Below are positions 37,182-46,587 of a stretch of DNA of 64,000 bases, in pieces. Every line of letters starts with the position of its first letter. Position 1 is the first letter of the stretch. Where the stretch lies: positions 17,999 to 81,998 of the forward strand of contig CAUBJF010000012.1 of the NCBI GenBank assembly GCA_958436175.1, in the 5' to 3' direction. A program made the translations under genes and the position numbers. The notes beneath the pieces are model-generated. The model was not told where the DNA came from, did no database searches, and saw only the letters and a program-made list of their open reading frames with translations. The stretch is from an uncultured Muribaculaceae bacterium. Its GTDB lineage: Bacteria > Bacteroidota > Bacteroidia > Bacteroidales > Muribaculaceae.

Positions 37182-38457
37182 AAGCTGCTTCTTCCTGAAC
37201 GTCGGAAAGCTGTAAAGGGCGAGCGAAGCGTCCCTCAAGAGCTTTGCGGAGCAAGTTGTTCCTTTTGAGTCCGTTACCAGAGCCTACAAGTATCGTCTTG
37301 TCTTGTTTTAAAGTTTCGGGCAATAGTTCGAAGAAGTCGTACAGTTCGGAACATACGCCCTGTACGAAAGCGAGGATAAGGTTTTGCGGAGTGAGGTTAG
37401 AGGCTGAAATGTTGGCAATGCTACCTCTCTTCCCCGGGTTTTCACGCGTGCCGAGAAACAATGTTTCGGCTGTCAGGCTTTCAGGTGTGGGTACCTGATA
37501 AGGTGTCGCGGTCATGATCCGATACAAGTCTGCGTCCGATGGCTCTCTGTCTGTAAACAAGCAGACAGTATCCTTGAAGAAATTTTTCAGGAGGGCATAG
37601 GAATATCCTCCGCAGAGCGCCGCCCCAACAAGAAGATATCCTCCGCCAGGGAGAGGTCGAGTATCGAGCGACGGCACTTCCAAGTACTCTTTGGAGTATA
37701 TTGAAATCTGGCTGCTTGTCCCTACCGTAATCTGGATGGAGTGTTCTTTGTCGCGTACAGAGCCAAGAAAGCTTGCCTGGTTGTCGCCGATGGCGGTATA
37801 GACAGGTATTCCTTCAAAATAACCGGCAGCGGAAACAGAAGTTGCTACTTCGGGTAGGATGTCGGTATCCATTCCAGCCTTGCTGACGGCTGTGCGGTCG
37901 AAAGCGAGCTGACGTTTGTCAAAGAGTCCGAGTGCCGCAGCGTTCGAGGGGTCGATAAGAGGCGTTGTTCGTCCTGTCAGCCTCATCACGGCATAGTCCA
38001 TGATGGTACAGAGCTTGGCCGCATTATCGGGTATCAGTCCGTTCTTGAGGTTATAGAAATGGGTCACCAGGCCGTACCCGGTGGCCAGCGGATAGCCGGA
38101 AAGGGCTTTGAGGCTGTCGACGTAGCTTGTGCCGTCCTTAAAATCGAGGTTTCCCCTCCCGTCCTGCCATGTGTATAGAGGGCTTACGGCGTTGCCGCGG
38201 ATATCGGTGTAGACAATTCCGTGCATCTGTCCGGAAAAACCTATCCCACTTATGTCGCTGAAGCGCGAACGGAAGTCGGCTATTATGTCGGAAACAATGC
38301 CGATGATGATGTCCGGGTCCTGCTTTTTGTCCCAAGTGTCATGCGCAGTTATTGTTGCATGATTCTCCTTTGTGATGGAGGCTGACTCGCCTGTAGCGGG
38401 GCAGTAAGCTACCCCGCATATAGAGCTTGTCCCTATGTCTATGCCTATGAAATACAT
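37153..38457 (-). CDS. FGGY-family carbohydrate kinase, sedoheptulokinase-like
   Basis: A 434-residue sugar kinase of the FGGY family. FIGIDIGTSSICGVAY begins the first domain, GFSGQMHGIVY is the block shared with sedoheptulose and related kinases, GDNQASFLGS and TVGTSSQIS belong to the second phosphate site, and ILVGSGNGLKRNNLLRKAL is the adenosine site. It is shorter than xylulokinase or glycerol kinase (about 490-500 residues). The substrate is uncertain; sedoheptulose or another ketose is most likely. It is the last gene of a minus-strand run. Confidence 0.82.
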   Translation of the reverse strand: MYFIGIDIGTSSICGVAYCPATGESASITKENHATITAHDTWDKKQDPDIIIGIVSDIIADFRSRFSDISGIGFSGQMHGIVYTDIRGNAVSPLYTWQDGRGNLDFKDGTSYVDSLKALSGYPLATGYGLVTHFYNLKNGLIPDNAAKLCTIMDYAVMRLTGRTTPLIDPSNAAALGLFDKRQLAFDRTAVSKAGMDTDILPEVATSVSAAGYFEGIPVYTAIGDNQASFLGSVRDKEHSIQITVGTSSQISIYSKEYLEVPSLDTRPLPGGGYLLVGAALCGGYSYALLKNFFKDTVCLFTDREPSDADLYRIMTATPYQVPTPESLTAETLFLGTRENPGKRGSIANISASNLTPQNLILAFVQGVCSELYDFFELLPETLKQDKTILVGSGNGLKRNNLLRKALEGRFARPLQLSDVQEEAAFGACVNLND

Positions 38458-38540
38458 GTCGGTGGTGTTATCAAGGCAAATATAGCAAAGATTTCGCGAC
38501 CTGACAACCCAAAGGAGACCTTATATTGTCGCAACCATGG

Positions 38541-39845
38541 TCAGAAAGTGACCTGCAGCATGGTCTGTATGCGGTTGTCATGGCGCGCCATGCCGTCCAT
38601 GTCGACCCGACGGCCGTAGATATATTCCAGGCCCGTTGAAATCTGAGGCGTTATGTTCCAGATCACGTTTGCCAGGGCATACTGGGCATATTTGTACTGT
38701 TGGTTCCACGGAGTGCTGCCTCCTTGGTATATGTCGGCGTAGTTACGCAGATGGCTGTATGTCGTTGTCGCAAACACCTTGGGTGAGATGTTGTATTGCA
38801 GTGCGAGATATCCGCCCCATGCTTTTACGCTTTCAAGTCGTCCCTCCCCGTCGGGAACCATGTCGAGACCGCCCTCAAAGAGATCCTGGAAATAGCTTGT
38901 TATACCTTTTCCGTATGCTGCCTGGTAATAAGCCGTCAGCCAGGAAGCGGGGGATGCGCTTCCGCTCATCTTCACACCCCAGCCGGCACAGTCGCGGTTC
39001 TTGTCGGCGATGACATCGCGGTAGAGCATATTGCGCACTATACCGGAAAAACGAATCCAGCTTCTGCCTTTGTCCCACGAATACTGCACATATGCGGGCA
39101 CATCGGGTACTCGCTGGCTTACAAGGTAGGTGTTGTCGCCTGTGGTTGCCGAAGCTATAGGCAGCTCGGCACCTATACCCATGCTCCAGTGCGAGTTGAA
39201 AGAGTGCCGGTAATCGATTACACCGTTAGGGATGGACGTAAGGGCGTTCGGGCCTTCGTTGTCGATACTGGGAGGTGCGGCCGCCATGTCGGCGAAGAGA
39301 CTGAAATCATACCCCACGGTAAAGCCGCAATATTTTACATATGCGTAGAATAGGTTGAAGCCATAATCATTTCCGTTGCCGGTAAGATTGAAATTGAAGT
39401 AGACACCTATCTGGTTCCGTGTCCCTGGCAAAGCCACCATATTCAAGAACAGACCGCTTGTGGCAGCCGAGAACTGAAGGAGCCCTCCGTCGCCCTTACG
39501 CGTTTGCATGGGGATGGAGGAGGTTGTGAAATCGTATGCGTTGTCTATAGGGTTACCCCAGTCATAGGATGCCGTGGCCTTGGCAGTGCCACCGATGCCG
39601 AGATAGAATTTGTTGTCTTTCCCCTTGATGGCAAAGCGGGGCGCGCCCGGCACATGATAAGACTTAGGGGCATTGTCGAGGAATATCTCGTAGATTTTTA
39701 CCCCCGCCGAGTCGCCGCCGGTCGCCGAAGGGTTGACTATGGTGACTTCATGCTGAGGTTGAGCTGCCGGGTGATTCTGGCTCATTGCCGGCAAAGCGAC
39801 TGCCATGGCGGCCAGGATAGAAAGAGGGCGTATTGTGTGATTCAT
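38541..39845 (-). CDS. Outer-membrane porin-like beta-barrel protein
   Basis: A 434-residue exported protein. A signal peptide ends near MSQ (about residue 23). The rest is rich in alternating aromatic/polar strands such as KDNKFYLGIGGTAKATASYD and FGLEYIYGRR-like segments near the C-terminus, and it ends in phenylalanine (QVTF) as outer-membrane barrels do. A DcaP-type porin of Bacteroidota is my best match. It would let small solutes cross the outer membrane. It lies 31 nt after the MFS gene, which suggests joint transcription. Confidence 0.72.
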   Translation of the reverse strand: MNHTIRPLSILAAMAVALPAMSQNHPAAQPQHEVTIVNPSATGGDSAGVKIYEIFLDNAPKSYHVPGAPRFAIKGKDNKFYLGIGGTAKATASYDWGNPIDNAYDFTTSSIPMQTRKGDGGLLQFSAATSGLFLNMVALPGTRNQIGVYFNFNLTGNGNDYGFNLFYAYVKYCGFTVGYDFSLFADMAAAPPSIDNEGPNALTSIPNGVIDYRHSFNSHWSMGIGAELPIASATTGDNTYLVSQRVPDVPAYVQYSWDKGRSWIRFSGIVRNMLYRDVIADKNRDCAGWGVKMSGSASPASWLTAYYQAAYGKGITSYFQDLFEGGLDMVPDGEGRLESVKAWGGYLALQYNISPKVFATTTYSHLRNYADIYQGGSTPWNQQYKYAQYALANVIWNITPQISTGLEYIYGRRVDMDGMARHDNRIQTMLQVTF

Positions 39846-39876
39846 AATCTGTCAGATGATCTGGAAATCGTCTTTT

Positions 39877-41121
39877 TCAATAATAAGAGCGGTCAATACG
39901 GAATACGAAAGACTTTCGGAAAACGAGCACTATAATTGTAAAAGCGGCGAGAAGTACCGCGTTGAGGATGAAAGGGAAGGTGTTGTTGAGATGGCGGGGA
40001 TCCAGTATGTCGCGGATACCGTCAACGATGAAAGGTGTGGCGCTGATGGATATGTAGTTGGCCGCCAATACTATGGCCAAGGCCAGCGTAGCTTTGCCGG
40101 GTACTGTCACTATTTGGGTTGCCTTGTCGTATATTAGAGGTTGGAAAACCCCGAAACCGAGTCCTATAAGGGCGGAAGCGACACACATCACGGCGAAATC
40201 ATGGCTTACAATCATAAGTATGATTCCGGCGGCCATCACTAATGAGGACAGAATAAGTGTAGCCTGGCGGCACAGCTGCACGATATATGGCAGTATGAAT
40301 CCGGGAAGGAATACGGCCAGGAAGAATATAGATGTCACAGTTCCTACGTCCGAGTCGCTCATCCCTTCGGATTGCATCAGGAAGGGGGTATAGTAGCTCA
40401 CTATGACCGATGCGTAGCAGACGAAAAAGTAAACGGCGACCAAAGCCCATACCCTTGGCATTATGAAACCGTCGGTCCATTTAGCCGCAGGTGCCGGTAT
40501 GCCGGGAGTCTGAGTGGTTGTGGCAGTTTCAGGGTAAAGGTCCTCTTTCGGTATTCCACGCAGGAACACAGAAAGTACCAGGGGTATTGCCGGTATGAGG
40601 TAGACGGCGAAGGGAAGACGCCAGTTCCCATGTCCCAGCCATCCGACCACAAATGTAGCGCCCACAAGAGCCAGATTGGATATGCCCGATTTTATTCCAA
40701 GTTGGCGCATTCGGTATTTGCCGGTGAATGTATCGGCCAGCAATCCGGCGGCAAGAGGGATAAGCAATCCGCATCCGATGCCGAGGAGGCAACTGATAAC
40801 AATAAGGTCAATCATATTCCGGGCGAAGAAGTAGAGGATGCCACTCGCCAGATAAATGGCGAGGGCAACGACTACTATTCTTATCTTGCTTTTAGACAGC
40901 GACAGTCTGCCAGACAGCAGCACAAACGGTATAATGCAGAGATTAGGGAGCACCGTAAGCAACTGTATCTCAAGCTCCGACGTATGTGGAAAGATTTTAT
41001 CAAGATTGCCCAGCATCGGGGTTATAGCCAGGCCCGGGAGATTGACAGTCAGCGAGATCGACCATATCGCCAGCAATGTAAGCAATGAAATCGATCCTTT
41101 TCCAGTAGGTATTCGCATCAT
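39877..41121 (-). CDS. MFS transporter
   Basis: A 414-residue membrane protein with about 12 helices. LLSGRLSLSKSKIRI (loop 2-3 motif A region), GCGLLIPLAAGLLADTF and the midpoint loop around residues 190-230 fit the major facilitator superfamily; a Bcr/CflA-like or sugar-efflux type is possible but the substrate is unknown. I use the ATG pair at 41121/41118; a longer in-frame start at 41169 would overlap the amino-acid antiporter gene and adds a polar stretch. The porin gene follows 31 nt downstream. Confidence 0.85.
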   Translation of the reverse strand: MMRIPTGKGSISLLTLLAIWSISLTVNLPGLAITPMLGNLDKIFPHTSELEIQLLTVLPNLCIIPFVLLSGRLSLSKSKIRIVVVALAIYLASGILYFFARNMIDLIVISCLLGIGCGLLIPLAAGLLADTFTGKYRMRQLGIKSGISNLALVGATFVVGWLGHGNWRLPFAVYLIPAIPLVLSVFLRGIPKEDLYPETATTTQTPGIPAPAAKWTDGFIMPRVWALVAVYFFVCYASVIVSYYTPFLMQSEGMSDSDVGTVTSIFFLAVFLPGFILPYIVQLCRQATLILSSLVMAAGIILMIVSHDFAVMCVASALIGLGFGVFQPLIYDKATQIVTVPGKATLALAIVLAANYISISATPFIVDGIRDILDPRHLNNTFPFILNAVLLAAFTIIVLVFRKSFVFRIDRSYY

Positions 41122-41149
41122 GACTGAGACAGTTCTATCGCTGTTATAC

Positions 41150-42727
41150 TTAGACGGACTGATTCTCACGTTCGATAGCGGCCTTCACTTCAGCGTCCGT
41201 AGGCTGATATCCGGCCGGCCACTTTGAGACCTCGTCAGGCTTACGACCTTCTATCTGCCAGTCGAAAGGATAGAAGTCTGTGCCTGCGTCTCGCCATGTC
41301 TTCTTACGCTTGGCAAAGATTATCAAAGGCAATGCTATGAATACTGCCACACCCAACACAAGGATTCCTACATATACCAGCGGGCTTCCGGTCTTGATCT
41401 GCGTAGGAGGCACGAAACTGAGCACACCAGCAACGACAGCACCGAGGATTCCGAGACCGGCTACTAACCACATGCCCACACGTCCTCCGGGTACACGGAA
41501 GCCGCGTCTTTTGTTGGGTGCTGTATGCCTCAGCCTGATGAATGCGACGTAGATGATAACAACCATAATCAGGTAGATGATTGTTGTCATCTGGCTCAGG
41601 ATCTGGTATGCCGACTCAACAGAGGGAAGGAGCACAAGTACAAGTGACAGGAGCGTTACGATAGCGGCCTGGATATACAGGATGTTTGTCTGCACGCCGT
41701 TTTTATTGGTGTGCTGAAGCGACTTGGGCAGATACCCGGCTTTGCCTACTGCAAGCAGACCTGTCGATGGGCCTGCTATGACGGCACTGACCTGTCCCAG
41801 AACACCGAAAGTGATCAAAACGGCCATCACATTTCCAAGCCAGGGTGCGCCTATGGATGCCCAAAGGTCATTATATGCCACCAGAAGGCTCTGGAGCAGA
41901 TTGATCTTGCTTTCGGGAATGACCATTCCTATGGCCAGCGTGCCGGCCACAAAGATGGCGAGGATAATAAGCACAGCCACCAGTACCGACTTCGGAAAAT
42001 CACGCGAGGGATTCTTCATGCCCGGTACATGCACTGCCTGGATCTCCATGCCTGCGTAGAACAGGAATATGCTTGCGGCGAGCACGATTGTGCCGAAGTG
42101 TTCGAAGTCAGGCCAGAACGGCTTGTCGAGAGGCAGGTATATGGTTTTGCCCAGAAGCAGATACACCACGCCCATCACAATCAGCACTGCCGCAGGAATA
42201 ATTGTGCCGCAGAGGCCTCCCAGGGTGCTGAGTTTGTTGGCATATTTCATACCCCGGAAGGTATTGAACGTACATACCCAGTACACGCCAAGCACTATCA
42301 GCAAGGTATATATGCGGTTGGCGGCCAGTTTGGCATCAAAGGCCTCCGGCCAGAATACGTAAGCCAGCGACACTGCTCCGAACATCAGTACGGCCGGGAA
42401 CCAGATGACAACCATCTGCCAGTCAAGATACATGCTCAGCCATCCGGTACGAGTTCCGAAAGCCTCGGATACCCAGCGGAATACGCCGCCAGAACGTGTA
42501 TATGTAGAAGCGAGTTCGGCACATACGAGCGCATAAGGCACGAGAAAGACGAGCGCTGCAAATACATAGTAGAAAATCGAAGTAAGCCCGAATTCGGCCT
42601 GAGAAGCGAGACCACGCATGCTCACAATAGTTGTAACTATCATGATGGCCATAGCCATCATGCTGAGCTGCTTTCCGCCCGATGGATGGGTCTGGGGAGT
42701 GCTTTCTTTAACTGTATTATCAGCCAT
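41150..42727 (-). CDS. GadC-like amino acid antiporter (APC family)
   Basis: A 525-residue protein with 12 predicted membrane helices. MVTTIVSMRGLASQAEFGLT-like sequence near residue 30 and SGGVFRWVSEAFG are APC-family blocks; the C-terminal FVPPTQIKTGSPLVYVGIL resembles the end of the E. coli glutamate/GABA antiporter GadC. Such proteins exchange an amino acid for its decarboxylated amine and consume a proton with each cycle. The gene directly upstream encodes a pyruvoyl-type decarboxylase, which supports a paired role. The substrate is not known. Confidence 0.85.
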   Translation of the reverse strand: MADNTVKESTPQTHPSGGKQLSMMAMAIMIVTTIVSMRGLASQAEFGLTSIFYYVFAALVFLVPYALVCAELASTYTRSGGVFRWVSEAFGTRTGWLSMYLDWQMVVIWFPAVLMFGAVSLAYVFWPEAFDAKLAANRIYTLLIVLGVYWVCTFNTFRGMKYANKLSTLGGLCGTIIPAAVLIVMGVVYLLLGKTIYLPLDKPFWPDFEHFGTIVLAASIFLFYAGMEIQAVHVPGMKNPSRDFPKSVLVAVLIILAIFVAGTLAIGMVIPESKINLLQSLLVAYNDLWASIGAPWLGNVMAVLITFGVLGQVSAVIAGPSTGLLAVGKAGYLPKSLQHTNKNGVQTNILYIQAAIVTLLSLVLVLLPSVESAYQILSQMTTIIYLIMVVIIYVAFIRLRHTAPNKRRGFRVPGGRVGMWLVAGLGILGAVVAGVLSFVPPTQIKTGSPLVYVGILVLGVAVFIALPLIIFAKRKKTWRDAGTDFYPFDWQIEGRKPDEVSKWPAGYQPTDAEVKAAIERENQSV

Positions 42728-42760
42728 AGCTATAATTATTATAATAGATGAAACGGAAAA

Positions 42761-42796
42761 GGGCTGATACCGGAAATCTCCGGCACCGGCCCTTCT
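42761..42796 (-). terminator. Imperfect hairpin between the decarboxylase and antiporter genes
   Basis: On the minus strand AGGGC...CCGGA can pair with TCCGG...GCCCT around GATT, with two mismatches, followed by TTTT. It lies 34-69 nt before the antiporter start. It may attenuate rather than stop the transcript. Confidence 0.5.
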
Positions 42797-42840
42797 TAAG
42801 ACTTATGTTGGGCCGTCATAAACCGACGGCAAGCGATTGA

Positions 42841-43998
42841 TTATTTTGCAGGATAGATGGCAGGATATGCTTCTGCAATCTTTGTACCGACTTTGTAGTG
42901 AACGCCGGGACGAGCAGTAAAGTCGACGTTGCAAGCAGCTTCGAAGACCATTACGATATCAGATCCACCGAACTGGAAGTAGCTGATTTCTTCGCCCTTA
43001 CGGAGTACACGACCTTCTTCGGCGGTCATGACGACAGATGAAACCTGACCCATACCCATGGGGAGAACGGCTACAAGGCCGATAGGGCTGTCGAGTACGA
43101 CCAGGCCGCGGTTCTGCATGAACTCGTATCCGGGATGGTCAGGAGCGTCGAAGGTGTTGACTCTCTTGGTTTCGAGACGGTTACGTCCTGTAGTGGGATC
43201 AGGTACGGCGGTAACTTCAAGATAAACATCACCCATGATGTCGCGCGATTCAAGGACACGTCCACCTACAGGGGCATGCTGACGGTGATAGTCGGCCGGG
43301 CCCAGGAAAGAGTGCATCCATTTGCCACCTGCGAAGCGGTCTTTGTAAGGACTTCCTTCCAGAAGTTCGGAAATCTTCCAATGGATACCCTTGATTTCGA
43401 TGGTGTCGTCGCCACGAACTTCCCAAGAGCCGTCGAATGTAGCGTCGGCAGGCGAAGTGATTATACGGCTGTCTTCTACGGCTGCGATAGGACGACAGCC
43501 AGGTTTGGTGTGACGTGCGAAGAACTGGTTGTATGATTTCCAGCTACCACGGGGCTCAAGGTACTCGGCCATGTTGAATTCGGGCGAGTTGTAGAAAGAC
43601 TTCACCGATTCGGCATTGATAGATTCGGGAGTGTCAAGGAATTTGCCGAGTTCGCGAACATAGTCTTTCATCCATGCCGACAGCGGAGTGAGAGCGGGCG
43701 ACACGTCGTGCGGTTCGACAGCGTTCTGGAGTTCTTTTACAGGAGACTGGTCGAGGATGAAATAGAACTTGCAGATGTGGTTGAACATCGCACGTCCGAA
43801 GTTGTTCTCGACAGGGATCCAAGTAAGATTGGAGTCAAGCCAGGAATAGTAATCATCGAGTGAGTTGATGTCATCCATTTCTTTGACATCCAGTGATTTT
43901 GCTGTTTCGAATGCTTTCTGGAATTTGTCCTGCCAGCCATTCTTTGCAATCATGTCGAGGAGTTCCTGCACGATTGGCTGATGTTTTGAAGTTGCCAT
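42841..43998 (-). CDS. Phosphatidylserine decarboxylase-like enzyme with PsiD-type N-terminal domain
   Basis: A 385-residue cytoplasmic protein. The C-terminal half is the PSD fold: GKWMHSFLGPADYHRQHAPV carries the Asp-His pair, and FGGSDIVMVFE contains the Gly-Ser bond at which the proenzyme cleaves itself to make the pyruvoyl group. The N-terminal ~150 residues, with LTPLSAWMKDYVRELGKFLD and SWKSYNQFFARHTKPGCRP, resemble the extra domain of PsiD, an amino acid (tryptophan) decarboxylase. Membrane-anchoring helices of true PSD are absent. The adjacent antiporter gene favours a free amino acid as substrate; this is inference. Confidence 0.8.
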   Translation of the reverse strand: MATSKHQPIVQELLDMIAKNGWQDKFQKAFETAKSLDVKEMDDINSLDDYYSWLDSNLTWIPVENNFGRAMFNHICKFYFILDQSPVKELQNAVEPHDVSPALTPLSAWMKDYVRELGKFLDTPESINAESVKSFYNSPEFNMAEYLEPRGSWKSYNQFFARHTKPGCRPIAAVEDSRIITSPADATFDGSWEVRGDDTIEIKGIHWKISELLEGSPYKDRFAGGKWMHSFLGPADYHRQHAPVGGRVLESRDIMGDVYLEVTAVPDPTTGRNRLETKRVNTFDAPDHPGYEFMQNRGLVVLDSPIGLVAVLPMGMGQVSSVVMTAEEGRVLRKGEEISYFQFGGSDIVMVFEAACNVDFTARPGVHYKVGTKIAEAYPAIYPAK

Positions 43999-44379
43999 TT
44001 TTTCTTTTAGCGTTTAATACGGTATATATGCTGGTTCCCCAGCTTTTGGATATTAAACACAGTCAGAAAGATTATTGTTCTTTGTCGACATGGTTTTAAC
44101 AATGGTTAATTCAAATAGTGCATTAATCGTTGTTAATTAAATTTTAACCCTCCTGGTATTTTAAAATAATCATCTTCATCTGTTGTCGTTACTCTATAGG
44201 ATATGTTACCAGTCGAGGATATGTTACCAGTCGTTTATGATTGGCCATAGGGTAGTAATGATCTTGTCGCAGACCATCCGAAGGGAGACCTGTTCGCACA
44301 TCATGTTTTAATAATCTACGCAAGAATGTCTGAGGACTTCGAGAGGCACGGGGCGGAATGAAATGTGCAAATTATTACA
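43999..44379. other. Non-coding gap with no gene seen
   Basis: A+T-rich in its left half (44034-44170) and mixed thereafter. It holds the upstream region of the decarboxylase gene and one short tandem repeat, listed separately. I see no convincing open reading frame, RNA gene or clear TAnnTTTG element on the minus strand. Confidence 0.5.
44199..44233. repeat. Two tandem copies of a 17-bp sequence
   Basis: GGATATGTTACCAGTCG occurs at 44199-44215 and again at 44217-44233, separated by one A. It is isolated in the gap between two minus-strand genes; role unknown. Confidence 0.85.
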
Positions 44380-45378
44380 TCAATACCGTTCCTTGGAGAG
44401 TCGTTTCTGCTTTAGGTCGGCATTCAGGGTGTTGTAGATGTCCGGGTGTGATTCAGCGAATTCCAGTAAAGCGATGCGCTGGGTAATTGTAGGCTGGTCG
44501 GTGTTCTCTCCGAACTGGGAATCGTAGGACGACGAACCAAGTATTTTAAGGCCGTTGATATAGTCTTCTCCCTTACCGAGGTACTGCATGAAGCGGAATG
44601 CTGTCAAATCGGCCTCATATTCCAGACCGGGGGTATATTTGAAGAAGAATTTGGAAGTTGGGAAGGGAATCTCGTTTTTGATATTGACATTGTTGATAAC
44701 GGTCACGTCATTGCCTATCCAGCCGTAGTCATAGGGATGCGGATCAAGGGCTACTGCAGCTGTAGCCAGACCGACAACACCCACGGTCAGTGCTCCGGCG
44801 AGCAAAGCGTCCTTTCGATCCTGCTTGGCCACCTGGTAGAAACTCCGGCAGTGATCTTTCAAAATGCCATGGACGTATTGATTGGCAACGAGTCCCATGA
44901 GTATGTCGCGTGTGAGGCCTTTCCTTGAAATGAGTCCGGATGTTACGCACATGGCGAAGCCATCGTCAGTGAGAGCCGTGAAAGCATCGGCCTCGTCGGC
45001 ATAGACCACGTAGAGCCTGCAATTATTGTCCCGGTAGGGGATTCCCATGTCTGTCAGGAGTGAATCGCAATACCCCTGCATACCCTCCACAATCGACTCA
45101 TCATATCGGGAATAGAAACGGGGAAGTTCGGCAGTCATACGCAGAGCTTCCTTCTCTGCCCCCTTGTTTTTTTCCATGTCGCGGAGGAATTTGAGATACA
45201 TCTCATTGTAATCGACAATGTCCATCCAGAAAGCCGCCGGTGTGCTGTCTTCCAAACATCTTGCTTCGATAGGTACGTCATATTTTTCGATTAGTTTTGT
45301 ATATCGTTTCTCGATGTTGGCCGCATTAGCTACGATAGCTGAAACGATGGCGATGATAAGGAGGATTTTCTTTTTCAT
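44380..45378 (-). CDS. M48-like protein with altered zinc motif (probable pseudopeptidase)
   Basis: A 332-residue exported protein with a signal peptide (about residues 1-19). The layout is that of M48 metallopeptidases: VYADEADAFTALTDDGFAM, VTSGLI, then the helix where HExxH is expected, and a downstream EYEADLTAFRFMQY that matches the third-ligand motif ExxxD. The HExxH position reads NQYVH in GLVANQYVHGILKDH, so His and the catalytic Glu are replaced by Asn and Gln. Residues 195-215 are hydrophobic. It is probably inactive as a peptidase or has a new role. Confidence 0.75.
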   Translation of the reverse strand: MKKKILLIIAIVSAIVANAANIEKRYTKLIEKYDVPIEARCLEDSTPAAFWMDIVDYNEMYLKFLRDMEKNKGAEKEALRMTAELPRFYSRYDESIVEGMQGYCDSLLTDMGIPYRDNNCRLYVVYADEADAFTALTDDGFAMCVTSGLISRKGLTRDILMGLVANQYVHGILKDHCRSFYQVAKQDRKDALLAGALTVGVVGLATAAVALDPHPYDYGWIGNDVTVINNVNIKNEIPFPTSKFFFKYTPGLEYEADLTAFRFMQYLGKGEDYINGLKILGSSSYDSQFGENTDQPTITQRIALLEFAESHPDIYNTLNADLKQKRLSKERY

Positions 45379-45407
45379 GGATGCGATATGTTCTGGTGAT
45401 ACAATCG

Positions 45408-45415
45408 CAAAGTTA
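45408..45415 (-). promoter_or_regulatory. -7 element of the M48-like gene
   Basis: TAACTTTG on the minus strand, 29 nt before the ATG at 45378. A matching TTTG at -33 is not seen. Confidence 0.6.
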
Positions 45416-45652
45416 TCATTATTTTTCTTTGTGAGAAAAGAATGATACAGAAAAACTGCGAAATTATCGATATTTTCTTATTTCGGCTTGTGGCTGCCAT
45501 GTCATAGATAACTGTGACGGTTGCTGGGAAGAACCAGTTGAAGGTTTAGACAGTAATAGACAATATTATATTGAAATGCTTTTCCGGATGTAAACATTTT
45601 TGATTCGATATGCGTCTAAATATCAACACCCATTTCACTAAATACTGACAAA

Positions 45653-46525
45653 ATGAATCTATCGGGCAGACGACACAGCAACAATGTCACCGACCGTCGC
45701 AGAATATCCGGCAAAGCCATAGGAGCAGGTGGTATCGGCGCAGTAATACTCGGTGTCATCATCACACTCCTTTCGGGAGGCAATCTCGGCGACGTGTTCA
45801 ACAATATGATGGGGTCGCAGTTGCAGCAACAGTATGTGACCTCGACAACGGGGGGGCCGGCCTCGCCGGAGGAGCAGCGTCTGTTCGACATAGCCTCAAA
45901 GGTGCTTGCCGGGACTGAAGATGTATGGACACGCGAATTCCAACGACAGGGCTGGGGTGAGTACACAGCCCCGCAGATGGTGATATACAGCGGAGCCATC
46001 CAGACAGGCTGCGGGCAAGGTACAGCCCAGACCGGACCGTTCTACTGCTCGGCCGACCAGACTATATATCTCGATCTTGATTTTTTCAAGAATATGGAGC
46101 GAGACATAGGAGCCGGTGGAGATTTTACCTATGCCTACGTCATAGCCCACGAGGTAGGTCACCATGTGCAATATCTGCTCGGAACCCTTGACGAGGCGCA
46201 CAGCCAGATGTCCCGGCTTCCCGATACCGAAGCCAACCAGATGAGTGTGCGTATAGAGCTGCAGGCCGACTATTATGCCGGAGTATGGGCCCACAACGAC
46301 AACGAGATGTTCGGTTCTATAGAACCCGGCGACGTAGAGGCCGCTATCGATGCAGCGTCAAAGATCGGTGACGACTATCTGCAGCGCAAGGCCTACGGGC
46401 GCGAGATGCCTGAAAGCTTCAACCACGGCCGTTCCTCCCAGCGCATGCGCTGGCTGCAGCTTGGGTTAGACTCCGGCGACCCGACGGCCCATACCACATG
46501 GTCGCAACCATACTCGAAATTATGA
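45653..46525 (+). CDS. ypfJ: YpfJ-family neutral zinc metallopeptidase
   Basis: A 290-residue membrane-anchored protein. One helix at about residues 23-42 (AGGIGAVILGVIITLL) follows a basic start. The peptidase domain has the intact zinc motif HEVGHH in YVIAHEVGHHVQYLLG, and the third ligand probably in IELQADYYAGVW. CGQGTAQTGPFYCSADQTIY is the family signature. Its native substrate is unknown. It faces away from the M48-like gene, with an intergenic gap of about 270 nt. Confidence 0.9.
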   Translation: MNLSGRRHSNNVTDRRRISGKAIGAGGIGAVILGVIITLLSGGNLGDVFNNMMGSQLQQQYVTSTTGGPASPEEQRLFDIASKVLAGTEDVWTREFQRQGWGEYTAPQMVIYSGAIQTGCGQGTAQTGPFYCSADQTIYLDLDFFKNMERDIGAGGDFTYAYVIAHEVGHHVQYLLGTLDEAHSQMSRLPDTEANQMSVRIELQADYYAGVWAHNDNEMFGSIEPGDVEAAIDAASKIGDDYLQRKAYGREMPESFNHGRSSQRMRWLQLGLDSGDPTAHTTWSQPYSKL

Positions 46526-46587
46526 CAGAATCCACAAATGTGGGGGAGAACAGGGGGGCCGACATAAAGTCCCCGATACGATATTAA

